Notes: a model not told the origin generated them from the letters alone. DNA of 64,000 bases from Marisa cornuarietis (GCA_004794655.1 SMMW01000013.1:596501-660500); one strand, 5' to 3'; numbered from the stretch's first letter, positions 36,640 to 46,316 are shown. Translations and numbers: made by a program.

Positions 36640-38534
36640 CTAAAGACAGCAACCAACTGTCTGTTTACGGCTGTCTCCCCACAGGACGATCTGGTCCGGC
36701 TAGTAGCTCCCCTTGGCACTTTCCGCACACTCCGTTGGCAGGTGTAGCAGCAAAATACTACAAACCGCAGGTGCAGTCGGGGGAAGTATAACCGCGAGGA
36801 ACGAAGTGTGTCGCGTACTAGTTCACTCCCTTGACCCTCCCCCACCTAAAGTTTTTTTTCTTTCTCCCAGGTCCGGGGCAAACGCAAACTGCTCGAATGT
36901 TCGTGCGTTATCCAAGGTCAGTGTGTAGGTTACTGTCAGGACACCCACCCACCGAGCTGTAGCAGCAGTTGTTGTGTAAGTGCGGCGCACACACACCAGA
37001 TAGGTAGGTATCAATGAAACTGCTGGTGGTGTGCACAGTTGCAAACGAGTGCGCCGAGGCTCCGGTTCTCACCGCACACCACTCGCCCGACAGGCCACTT
37101 TACGTACAACAAACCCGACACTTGAACAGCAACGAGGCGCCGAGGAACTGCCTGTGGTGGGTTCTGTGTATGTGTGTGTGTGTGTGTGTACGTTCGTGCA
37201 CGCTTGCTGTATTCTGTCACACTTTATACTGCTGGGACTGTCGTTTCGACAGGTTCGATAGTAAAAAACTCCCAAACTGGCTAAAGCTCGACTCTCTAGC
37301 TCTATGCGCTAGCAGGTGAGTTTTTTTGGTGCGTTGCTGGAAGCACAACCGGCTTGTGTAACTCGACCCGCACCCTCTGTGCACATCTGGCTATTCGTGC
37401 ACGCACCTCAGCAACCAAATAGGTAAATACATACACACTGCACGCACACGGGTACCTATATACATACACACTGCACAAAAAAACCACACACAACAACAGA
37501 TGGTAGAGAGGACACGTGGGCTGCGGGATGGGAGTTGAAGATTAGCGAAGAAAGAAGAGGTAGAGGAATACAGACGCCTGCTGCACAACATTACAATCAT
37601 AACCTAAATGAATCTACGATTTCCATGTCCTGCCCACCTCCCCTTCTCTCAATACGGAAGGCAAGCGCCACCCTCCCCAAGCCCCTCCCCGGTCCGACGT
37701 GCAGATATGTCGTTGACAAAACAGTGTTATCTTTACCTGCGTAACACGTTCTGCCCTGTGGTGGCGAAGGGCCGGACCTATGGCGTGTCTATTGTGTACA
37801 CATGGATGCGTCTGCTCGGCCACATTCCCCGCGAGGCCAAACCTACCCTTGCCACCAGCCTCTCCCACCCACCCACTCAAGCACTCATAGTACCCTTTTT
37901 GTCGGTTGACAGACTCAGCAAAGGGAAATAAAGCTAACACCACATTACCCCAAAATATCTTTTTTGGACGACTTGCCAGACAAGTCATGGTGAATCTGGT
38001 ATGTAGTACATTCGACCCCCACGGCCTCAGAAACATCCTAGTATTTAACACCCGTGACAGGTAAGAAAATCTACGACGAAAACTGTCAAGATTTTTTTCT
38101 TTCCATTGTTGTCTTGTTCTGTCTTCAACGGAAGAACTCGGGTAAGAGTGTAGATAAGAAAACATGTATTTATTTATTGAAGAATAGATTTTTTTTCTAA
38201 GATGCAGTGTCGTGGTTTGTTGCAGACTCAAGATATGTTCAGGTCACGTGACAGTCATGGGCGCTGTCTTCTGAGATGGCTGGGGCATCATGTCTACAGG
38301 GCAAACGGACAAGGACGGGTTATTAACATGACCGGGGCACCCTGTCTCACGTCTGCAGCTTTCAGGAAGAACAAACAACGACGGGACATTAACACGACCG
38401 GCATGCGTTCAACAGCGAGCTAATTGCCCTCTGGCAAACTTCCAAGTATTTATTATCCTAAATGGGTTACTCCTTAAAGCTGACAGCGCGGGGGCACACT
38501 GTGCATTTTAATGGGGGCGGGGGAGGATTATGTG
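36640..38534. other. Non-genic stretch containing the window's longest open frame
   Basis: The minus-strand frame 37614-38231 is open for 205 codons but begins without an ATG. The first ATG gives MFSYLHSYPSSSVEDRTRQQ. It matches no family I know. (GT)n lies at 37165-37190. Partial duplications occur at 38302-38340 and 38371-38405 (both ...TTAACA(T/C)GACCGG). Confidence 0.4.
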
Positions 38535-38688
38535 GTTTACGCCGAGCCAGCAACTAAGGCTAGGCAAGCCCTGTAAAGAGATGCCAGATGTAGAGAAAAA
38601 AAACCAGCATGCCTGAGACGAGAAGTGAACCTAGGACAGCCAAGCCTCATTGGTGACAGGCGCTAACCGTTGCGCCACCGGACCTCCC
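38535..38688 (-). mobile_element. tRNA-derived SINE
   Basis: On the minus strand the head is GGTCCGGTGGCGCAACGGTT (A box), then about 30 bp, then TAGGTTCACTTCTCG (B box). A body ending GTTGCTGGCTCGGCGTAAAC follows. The body matches the fragment at 18234-18330. No clear target-site duplication was found, so the insertion is probably old. Confidence 0.88.
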
Positions 38689-38875
38689 CTTTTTAAATGT
38701 GGGGCACCGACAGGCTAATGCAGCTCGGTCAACACTAGCTTTGTAAACTTATTTATTTAGTAATTGACTTCTTTTCTGCGAATGTTCAACCTAACCGGCT
38801 GGTTTAGTAAAATGGTGCTTGAGGTGATTTCGTATTGTTGGGGGGAGAAAAACGAAACCGGATTTCCCAGAGAAA

Positions 38876-39007
38876 AACCCTTGACCCTTAACCCTGTGAA
38901 CAGGTGTCACATACAAAGACCGTCTCGAGACGAGATCTGAACCCAAGACTTTTTCACTGCAGTGGTGACAAGTAAATGTCTTAACCACTATACTACAGGG
39001 TGTCCCT
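38876..39007 (-). mobile_element. tRNA-derived SINE, second family
   Basis: On the minus strand the head is CCTGTAGTATAGTGGTTAAG (A box), CACTTGTCACC-like spacer sequence, then CTTGGGTTCAGATCTCGTC (B box). A short body follows, ending near ACACCTGTTCACAGGG. It shares head order and sequence with 18541-18648. It sits about 190 bp beyond another SINE in the same orientation. Confidence 0.85.
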
Positions 39008-39177
39008 TGGTCACTACCTGCTCATATTCCGAAAGTTTGACCTCACCAACTGTTCCCCCCCCCCCACTCAACCTTTACATCAGTTTCGGCCAATGCGCGC
39101 TCAGTGCTGAGGTTAGCAGGAAGTGTACCCCGGGTAACTAGCGACAGAAGCTGATGAGTTGTATTCACGCGGCCAGT

Positions 39178-39211
39178 TGACGTCACACTGCGTGAACTGC
39201 GGTCACGTGAC
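39178..39211 (+). promoter_or_regulatory. CRE plus E-box promoter motifs upstream of the ATG at 39230
   Basis: A perfect cAMP-response element TGACGTCA (39178-39185) and the palindrome GTCACGTGAC (39202-39211, an E-box of USF/TFE type) lie 45 and 19 bp before the ATG. Two perfect palindromic factor sites this close to a Kozak start are unlikely by chance. There is no TATA box. Function is inferred; binding by CREB/ATF or bHLH-zip proteins is what is known of these motifs. Confidence 0.55.
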
Positions 39212-39229
39212 ACGGACTCTCCGCAGACC

Positions 39230-39433
39230 ATGGCGACCGACTTTCTTCCGTCTTGGACAAGCGTAGTGCCACAACCATTAACCCACGAACTACTGTCTTC
39301 CCTCCTGCAACGGAACTTTCCAGCCTTAATTCCTTTCATGAACTTGAGCCTCTCTCGCGTGTCTGAGAAAGATCACTTACAGCAAACATTCTCTCGGTTT
39401 TGCTGTACCCGCGGGGTCGTATGCACTCAATAA
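39230..39433 (+). CDS. Compact small-protein ORF, unknown function
   Basis: ACCATGGCG is a perfect start context. The frame runs 67 codons: MATDFLPSWTSVVPQPLTHE, LLSSLLQRNFPALIPFMNLS, then LSRVSEKDHLQQTFSRFCC and a short Cys-containing tail to TAA at 39433. The middle looks like amphipathic helix (LLSSLLQRNFPALIPF). There is no signal peptide and no known domain. A consensus poly(A) signal AATAAA (39429-39434) overlaps the stop codon and is followed by GT-rich sequence (GTGTCTGATG, GTTTGTTTGTGG), as expected for a 3' processing site. With the CRE/E-box pair just upstream, this could be a complete intronless mini-gene of about 250 nt. Alternatively it is a first exon using a weak internal donor. 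The antisense frame (39043-39339) is less likely, as it lacks these signals. Confidence 0.5.
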   Translation: MATDFLPSWTSVVPQPLTHELLSSLLQRNFPALIPFMNLSLSRVSEKDHLQQTFSRFCCTRGVVCTQ

Positions 39434-39434
39434 A
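39429..39434 (+). terminator. Poly(A) signal AATAAA overlapping the stop codon
   Basis: AATAAA followed within 30-60 bp by GT-rich sequence, as in metazoan 3' ends. It belongs to the ORF at 39230-39433. Confidence 0.45.
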
Positions 39435-39506
39435 TGCTGCTTCCTACTTTCTCCACGGGTGTCTGATGCCGTAAGCAGTTTGTTTGTGGCGTCTCTGATG
39501 CATTAG

Positions 39507-39507
<1 letters not shown>

Positions 39508-39539
<32 letters not shown>
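39508..39539. repeat. (GT)16 microsatellite
   Basis: Uninterrupted GT tract downstream of the candidate mini-gene. Confidence 0.97.
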
Positions 39540-39544
<5 letters not shown>

Positions 39545-39639
39545 AGCCAGTATCTACACGTCATTTCTACGAGGTCTGGTACTTACAGATCTTACACTTC
39601 ATGAGGTCAGCTGATTTAAAATCAGGTCTGCTTGTTACC

Positions 39640-39940
39640 AGGGTAATGGGGAGGGGGCAATGGCTGAGGTTTATAATTGGTAGGGGGGAGCTGGGTGTAT
39701 GTTGTGGGGGAATGGGAGGGGCAAGGCAGCGTGAATGCAGTGGAATGGGGGGGATGGGGGTTGGAGACGGCGAGACGTATGCAGTGGGGGTCAACGGGAG
39801 CAAGGCAAGGCCTCGTGGGATGGAGGGAGGGGGTAATAGCGGCAAGTCAGGACGTATGTAATAACGGAAAGTGGAGAGGTACGTCAGGACATATATGTGA
39901 AGGAGCAAAGCGAGGCGTATGGTAACGGTTTTACCGGAGA
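39640..39940. repeat. G-rich degenerate tandem array
   Basis: The plus strand is G-rich, with many runs of 4-7 G (GGGGGGGATGGGGGTTGG and similar). A recurring box (AGACGTATGCAGTGGGGG; GGACGTATG; GGCGTATGG) returns at about 45-60-bp spacing. The run density would permit G-quadruplexes on the plus strand. Confidence 0.65.
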
Positions 39941-39976
39941 TTCCCGTCCCGCGGGTAGTGACATTATTCTGATGCA

Positions 39977-40208
39977 AGATGCACTCTCTTCCTCAAGTAT
40001 TCTGACGCCTGTAAGATGTACAGTTATCTCTTCCTCAAGTATTCTGACGCCTGTAAGATGCACAGTTATCTCCTCCTCCAGCTGATGCCTGTAAGATGCA
40101 CAGTTATCTCTTCCTCAAGTATTCTGATGCCTGTAAGATGCACAGTTATCTCCTCCCCCAGCTGATGCCTGTAAGATGCACGTTACTCTCTTGCTCCACT
40201 ACTGACGG
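39977..40208. repeat. Minisatellite with two-level structure, 42 bp + 38 bp
   Basis: Units begin AAGATGCACAGTTATCTC. A 42-bp form (TTCCTCAAGTATTCTGATGC inside) alternates with a 38-bp form (CTCC(T/C)CCAGCTGATGCC inside): 40012-40053, 40054-40091, 40092-40133, 40134-40171, with partial units at both ends. The 80-bp pair is repeated almost identically, so amplification copied the pair rather than the single unit. Confidence 0.93.
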
Positions 40209-40425
40209 GCAGCGACATAAGAAAACGAGACAACGACAGTGTTTCTTTAAACAACAGTCGGGAGGCGGTTCACTGGTTCATCTTGTCATCATCGTACGAA
40301 AACGCCACGCTAAAAATGGTTTTTGTCACACACACACACACACACCATACACTAGTACTTCGCACCACTCTACACTCCACGGCCCTTCATTCTATTTCAT
40401 GTAGTTGCTTTTTCTGAAAGTTAAC
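40209..40425. other. Spacer with (CA)n
   Basis: (CA)n at about 40327-40345; otherwise nothing recognised. Confidence 0.5.
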
Positions 40426-40563
40426 ATGGCGGCGTCATGCTTCATGTCGGAAGAGTCTGGATGTAAAGCAGAAGCTAGTAACAATGATTGCCGCATAGCC
40501 AAAGATAGAAACAGTGACACGTTTCTCCAGACCAGACCTTGGATTCCCCGAAATAAAAGTTGA
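40426..40563 (+). CDS. Second compact small ORF, unknown function
   Basis: AACATGGCGGCG is a strong start context. The frame has 45 codons: MAASCFMSEESGCKAEASNN, DCRIAKDRNSDTFLQTRPWI, then PRNKS and TGA. It is hydrophilic, with three cysteines and no signal peptide or membrane segment. AATAAA (40552-40557) lies inside the last four codons, the same layout as the ORF at 39230-39433. A TCACGTGA palindrome lies 68 bp downstream (40631). Codon content differs from nearby DNA, but no family is recognised. It may be a real small protein, the first exon of a longer gene, or chance. The parallel with the neighbouring ORF makes chance somewhat less likely. Confidence 0.38.
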   Translation: MAASCFMSEESGCKAEASNNDCRIAKDRNSDTFLQTRPWIPRNKS

Positions 40564-40935
40564 CTGTTTACCCAACACATTGTACTTTCTGGGGAGTGGG
40601 AGGGGAGAGGATGTCTGTCACACGCGAATGTCACGTGACCATACGTGCTTGCCTGACTGATGCTTCCTTAACCAACATGCACACACGATCTCACACGGCC
40701 GGCCACGCGAACAGAAGACCACAAAGCCACAGACGCACGTATTTCACACGGATACACGTACGCTAACGCGCGTACACACACACAATCACACACGGCCACA
40801 GACACAAACAGATGCACGCACACATGGTCACAAAGGTGTGGCATGATGTCTCCCGCATGGGACTGAGGGATGGAGGTTACAAGAAACAACACAGAGTCTG
40901 GCTCACTGTGTCGGTTGATTGGTGTGATTGGAAAG

Positions 40936-41115
40936 TGCTTCCGCCTATAGAGACGACTTCTGCACTAGGGAGTCGAAGGTAAAGGAGAGGAGAAAGCCAG
41001 TGTACTCGAAGGAGACCCCCACTCCCTATCAGCCAGTCAATTTAGTACAAGTCGCAATCAGAGAGCGTGTCCCGGGACGAGATTGAAACGCGGGACAGTT
41101 TGATTCTCAGTGACG
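40936..41115 (-). mobile_element. Probable SINE, degraded
   Basis: On the minus strand, CAGGAGCTCGTCACTGAGAA is followed by a B-box-like GCGTTTCAATCTCGTCCCGG. The body GATAGGGAGTGGGGGTCTCC then ends toward TCCTTTACCTTCGACTCCC. The layout (head, B box, T-rich CTTTACCT end) resembles the SINE at 11289-11575, but the A box is poorly preserved. Confidence 0.55.
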
Positions 41116-41198
41116 AGCTCCTGCGGCCGGTCCCTTTGTCTCATCGTGTGCCAGCGGCTTTAGCGCCCTGCGGCCAGATGCAGAAACGCGCCATTTGG

Positions 41199-41310
41199 CT
41201 AGTATATACATTGCTTTTTATAATTATACATTGCGATCTATAAGTATAAAATGCAATGTATAGCTATACATTGCATTCTATAATTATACATTGCAATGTA
41301 TAGCTAGAAA
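41199..41310. repeat. Palindromic AT-rich block
   Basis: The motif (A/T)TATACATTGC recurs in both orientations. A perfect 28-bp palindrome spans 41250-41277, centred on AGCT (AATGCAATGTATAG and its mirror). A shorter palindrome, TACATTGCAATGTA, lies at about 41286-41299. TATAATTATACATTGC is directly repeated at about 41218 and 41279. It would extrude as a cruciform; origin unknown. Confidence 0.88.
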
Positions 41311-43512
41311 TAGCAAATTTGAGAAAATTCCCCTCTTGGCGCCCCATACCCCGCGGCCGTGAGGCGAGTGTCCCGCTAATTCAGCCCCCAAGTGGCCACT
41401 CCACACGCTCGACGCTTTACAAGTGGCCAGCCAGCCAGCCAGCCAGCCAACCAGCAAAGGCTGTATCATAGACTCTACACAAAAATAAAAAGTTACATGC
41501 ATCTCCCACCACCACCACCACCACTACCACCTTGCCAAAAAAAAAAAAAAAAAGCGAAAGGGTGCGACGCCGCTATAAACTGTTTGGGTCTGCGCGCTGT
41601 GTCACCATTTGGCACGACATGACACGAGGTACGACCTTGCTATGGAATATACTGTCGCAGGCAGTGGGCCAGTTCGTTGCTGTATTTGCATTTCGATGGG
41701 GGTTGCGCGTCGATACAAAGAGATAACTCGTGTACATAACGTCACAATAAAGCCACGTAACGACATTTCTGTCCCGGGTTGTTTCAGCACGCGTGCGCAG
41801 AAGAGCGTCAAGGCGTCCATTTATCCTGCACCAATTACCTGTCGCTGGTGTGGCGGACTCGCCCCTCGTGACACCGAGGTGACGGCGATGACACGCGGAC
41901 GCCAATGAAACTCAGGCGCGTGAGTTACTCGTGCGCGCGCGACTAGGATCAATCGAGTTGAAGTTGTCGTTCGAATGAGCAACAGCATGTGCTGGATGTA
42001 GCACGTGGTGCTACAACGAGGCGGAGTGAACCAGAACGTTTTTCTGGCTCGACCACAGCAGCAACAGATGAACGTATATGTCGTAATAATACGACGTATA
42101 TAGTTCGAGAACACGTGAGGTTGTATGAGTATAACACGATGATGCACTCAAGTGACATGTGTTTCAGCAACACTATTAGACAAAGATGGTGATAGCGTTT
42201 TGCTCTGACCCCATGTTTCAAGTGAAATGCAGCATCAATACGATACAGTAGTGGGATGACCTAAGTCCATTTTCACCACTGGCAACACTGTCGCACTTTC
42301 TAACTACAGACAATGTTTATATCGTTTGACTGCAGACCACGAGTTGTGACTATTGCTGGTACTGTTACGCCTGTCCGTCACAGAAAAAGCTTAGAGGACA
42401 ATACCATAGTTTATATACTGCAACTTTGACACAAACCAACAACTGCATCTTCAGACAGCTTTTTTTTTAATAGGTGCAATATCTGGACCCCATACGTTCT
42501 CCCCCTCTTTCCCAGCCGACGTTTCTCATCATCTACACTTGATAATAAGTGTGTTGTGGTCCGAAGGCAACGAGTTTTGGCAATCGGCTGATGGCAAGGC
42601 AATGACTAACGAGTTGGGTGCTCGAACTAACCCTTTGAGACCTAGTCTGGATGAGAACAAATCCGGACAGACAGAGCCGAGATTTAGCTTGAGAAAGAGT
42701 GTCTCGAACGTGGACCCCACCCCCGTCCTCCCGAGAACCAAAAATACAACTGCAGCATTGCGAATATGAACTTATTTGCGGACACCAGCCCGTTCATCCG
42801 CGAATGATGTTTTCGTAGCCACATCATTTCATGCGACCGATGACATGACCTTGAACGCCTATCTATTTGCCTAATTGTATTCTTTTCCCTGACACTTCCT
42901 CTCTCGCTTTACCCGACAAGCAGGCGTGCACACACAATAGTGACAATATATATATATATACACACGCGCGTAAGCACACACGCACACAGGAACACGAGGC
43001 CAGACCATCATCCATCATCCATGTACGTCCTGTTGAGATTTGCGCGGCCAGTGACAGAAGGTAAATATGTTTGTCAAAATAGTCACGTGATGTGAGCAGG
43101 GCACTGCGCAGTGTGAACAGAGCTCAGTCTTGAACAGGAAGCCAGGGGACCCCGGGCTGATGTATCCTGCGTCTGCCTGCAGTTTTCTCAAGTTCCCTAC
43201 TTGAGGTCTGCGCTACCAAAGTGGCCTGAAGATGTATGGGGACTAGAGACATGACGGTCAGCGCGTACACAAACCACATTTCCGCTGAGTTACAGCAACT
43301 CGTCCATTCAGAAAATCAACACAGACAAACAAAAATTGCGTGCATTCAATAGAGATTTTTAAAAAATCAGACATGTAGCGAAAGATAGATAAAGGAGAAA
43401 AATGAGTTTTATGACCATGACTAGGCGATAGAGGACAGCAGCTTATAAACATAATCTTATAATGCATGCAGACTTTCGTCGTCTTAAAGCCGTTAGATTG
43501 GAGTTTGTACAT

Positions 43513-43546
<34 letters not shown>

Positions 43547-45396
43547 GTACATGGTTACCGCGAAGTACTTTATTTCGTTTGAATTAGGTCTTATCAGGCA
43601 GAAGTTTTCTAACTCGACTGGAATGATAACAGTCGGTCTCAACCCGTTTTGGTTTTGCTTTTACTTGAAACCACTCCCACCATCCCGACCTAAGTGCGCA
43701 GTCAGACGCGCGTGCTGGCCTCCATAACAGCACGTACGTTGACGCGCATAGCTGATGCACGAACACATTGTACTACACTTTATAAGGGGCCTTATAAATT
43801 AATGAGGGCCGTATAACAATCCACGATTAACAACAATTAATGACGATGTTCGACAGGATGGAAAACGGAATAAAAGCAAGGCCCGCTGAGATCCACGAAA
43901 AGGTCAAAACCCCAGGACGTTAACGATCTAAGGGAAGCAACTCCTTCAAAGGCCAAAGCGAAAGACAAAATTCCTTTTCACAACTCCACAGGAGTGATTT
44001 CTTACGTTTCCGAATACTTAATACAGCAGCAGTTTTAATTTACACTTCTTCCTTTCACCATTCATAACAACAGACATATTTTGTATTTTGTACATTTTGT
44101 ATGAATGGGCACACACACACACACACATTAGGGAGGGATCAGGGATCGTGAATGACGAAGCATCATATTCGTGGATGTGAAGGTTGTAAACAAAGAATGA
44201 AGCCTATGATTCTTTGTCACTTCATGCCACTTCATTTTCTTTTTTTCACTCTCTCCTTCTCTCTCGCTTTTTTCCATGAATTGCAGTACAAACCCAGACA
44301 TTACTAAACTACCTCAATGAATGTATAATATACTCAGTTTTTGTTTACAGATTTACTATGCTAATAAATATAAACTACATACTAATAACAGAATAATATT
44401 CGCTGCTGTGCCACACTTACACTTTAGGGGAGATAATAGGTTAAGCTCACATGTCTTAATCTGTTTTAGAGATGACTTACATGCATGTTCTGACATTTCT
44501 TTTAAAGACAGCAATAAAATACTAGACGAAACAGCTATTAAGTACTATTTAAGTCAAAATTTGACTTTTTATGTGTTTATCGTGTTTACACACTTGACTG
44601 GTTCTGCAGTCTTGAAAGAGATAGGTACAGAGATGGATTACCTTGGCAACTACAGAAAGGCCGAAGGGCCCATTGATCTGTGACATGAATTGTTTTGAGT
44701 TTTGGATAATGAAAAATGATATTTATTACCAATGTTTTTTATGCTTTAGCTCGAATTTTATGTTTTGTGTGAGATATCATGCTTATGGAAGCAGACTTCT
44801 GGCAACATATTTTGCTGTCAAACTTTCCAGAAAAGAAGCCTGGTAACATAACGCCATGTAATTTCAGAAATAAATTATGTGTGGAATGTATGGGAATTAC
44901 AGAGCATATAAGCTCGTATCTACACCAAATAACGAAACAAACTCACTGATTTAATCGTTAGGATTATGCACCTGGATCACAGGGGATAGTGGAAGGGACT
45001 TTATTTCATTTACACTGATGAGTATGTTGATTACTGACAGTTGTTACACTTAGTTTCTAGGCAACATTAATGTCGAAGTAAAAAAAGAACTGTTTTGATA
45101 AAACGAAAACTGACAGCGAGTGTGTACATCCAAGAAAACTTGTTGCAGACTCATGAAGACGACATGTGCTTTGAAACCACAAAAAGCCATATTCTGTCTC
45201 AATGTCTTCATCAACAAATCGCATACGTCCATGAAAATTGTATGAACATCTCTTCCATCGAGATTCATCTTTTGCGCATTTTGTTACTTTGTGTGCACGT
45301 GTATTTAAGAAGATTCTTAGAAAAAAAATGCAAAATCAGTCTTTATATAATCAGTTGTACACTCACGCATGCATCGCAAAGAACCAAAACACATAC
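41311..45396. other. Non-genic stretch with a CpG-rich, frame-dense patch
   Basis: No confirmed gene. 41530-42221 has overlapping open frames on both strands. The most protein-like is minus-strand 41602-41820, from AAATGG: MDALTLFCARVLKQPGTEMS, then LRGFIVTLCTRVISLYRRAT, in total 72 codons with no known match. An octamer-like ATTTGCAT lies at 41684. (AT)n-(CA)n is at about 42946-42965, (CA)n at 43512-43543 and 44107-44127. A 120-codon AT-rich frame at 44321-44683 looks like chance. Confidence 0.4.
43512..43543. repeat. (CA)n microsatellite
   Basis: About 15 CA units. Confidence 0.97.
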
Positions 45397-45597
45397 CCCT
45401 GAGGGTGACTGGGTGTAGCTACCATAAGCCGCTGGGTTGACAGCAGCTGGGTACCGGACACCCATGGATGGAGCAGAGTATACAGTAGGTCCTGACCACA
45501 TGGTGGCAGTCTGGTTAGGGTACATGGTATGCACTGAGTTGGCCGTAGGGGACATGGTGCTGACTGTGGGTTTGTTCCCGTACCCGCCTTGTGTTTG
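45397..45597 (-). CDS. Internal coding exon, low-complexity Pro/Ser/Thr/Tyr/Met-rich protein
   Basis: On the minus strand, GATTGCAG (acceptor) precedes 45597 and GGG|GTATGT (donor) follows 45397. The exon is exactly 201 nt, open throughout, and starts and ends in phase 0. The 67 residues read QTQGGYGNKPTVSTMSPTAN, SVHTMYPNQTATMWSGPTVY, SAPSMGVRYPAAVNPAAYGS, YTQSPSG. This is a disordered segment rich in Y, P, S, T, M and A, of the kind found in activation domains of transcription factors and in prion-like parts of RNA-binding proteins. I cannot name the gene. The residue choice is not what the local DNA composition would give, and splice sites plus phase agree. A 201-nt symmetric exon can be skipped without shifting frame. 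The first exon at 57818-57958 ends in phase 0 on the same strand and could join it across about 12 kb, possibly with other exons between. Confidence 0.68.
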
Positions 45598-46044
45598 CTG
45601 CAATCATACGTCCAGCGAAACCTGTAGTTCTGACATCATTCCAACAAGTTAAAGAAAACATTAATCGCCACAAAGTGTTTTAGTACAGATGCAGATCATT
45701 TAAACACATGCATGTATTAAGAGGGAGAAAAGAGTAATAAGCCAAGGAAAATAAACCCTCTAAATATGTTAACCAATCATGCAACAGCTACTCCAAACTG
45801 CCAGCAGTAAAATAAGCATGATAAAAAAAGTAATTGCATTTTTTGAATGAAAACAACTAAGCTACTTCCTATAAGATGGGTAAGAAAGTGAGTTTGTGGG
45901 AACAGAGAGCAAATGGGTGTAGACTAGATGTGTCATCGGGGTTTGAAGGTGATGGATGCAGCACGATTATGAGATGGAGGGGTGCTGTTGGGAGGAGCAA
46001 ATTCGTACAGCGTTTTTACATCATGTTTAGGTGGGAAATACAGG
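45598..46044. other. Flanking intronic sequence of the 201-nt exon
   Basis: If the exon is real this is intron. Nothing else recognised. Confidence 0.4.
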
Positions 46045-46316
46045 ACAATATTTTGAGGCTGCAAAATCATGTCTTGAGGTTTTGTGGATCCAGAGCTATG
46101 TTTTAGGGTCCGTGGATCCAGAACAATGATTTTTGCGGAATTGTTGACTCACAACACTGTTGCTGGGGCTTGTGGATCCAGAATAATGTTTCTGGGGCTT
46201 GTGGATCCAGAATAATGTTTCTGGGGCTTGTGGATCCAGAAGTATGTTTTTGGGGCTTGTGGAAGCAAGAAAAATGTCTCTATTGATTGTGGATACAGAA
46301 CAATGCTTTCTGGGTT
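46045..46316. repeat. Minisatellite, 29-bp unit
   Basis: The core GTGGATCCAGAATAATGTTT plus CTGGGGCTT repeats about nine times. The central copies (46170-46255) are nearly identical and the flanking copies diverge. The length is not a multiple of three, so the SGSTSP/IHKPQKH readings on the minus strand are artefacts. A BamHI-type GGATCC sits in most units. Confidence 0.93.

Noticed and set aside
36462..36791. Plus-strand frame beginning MTTVVCTLLVLMWCSPAAMA, resembling a signal peptide
   Set aside because: The hydrophobic start is antisense to a better exon candidate with splice sites, and the rest of the frame is not protein-like.
39977..40208. Regular repeats that might suggest a CRISPR array
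   Set aside because: The units are contiguous tandem copies without unique spacers, and the genome is eukaryotic. The same applies to 48747-48887 and 46045-46316.
44321..44683. 120-codon AT-rich plus-strand frame
   Set aside because: Biased to codons expected from AT-rich DNA; no domain, and the ATG context is poor.
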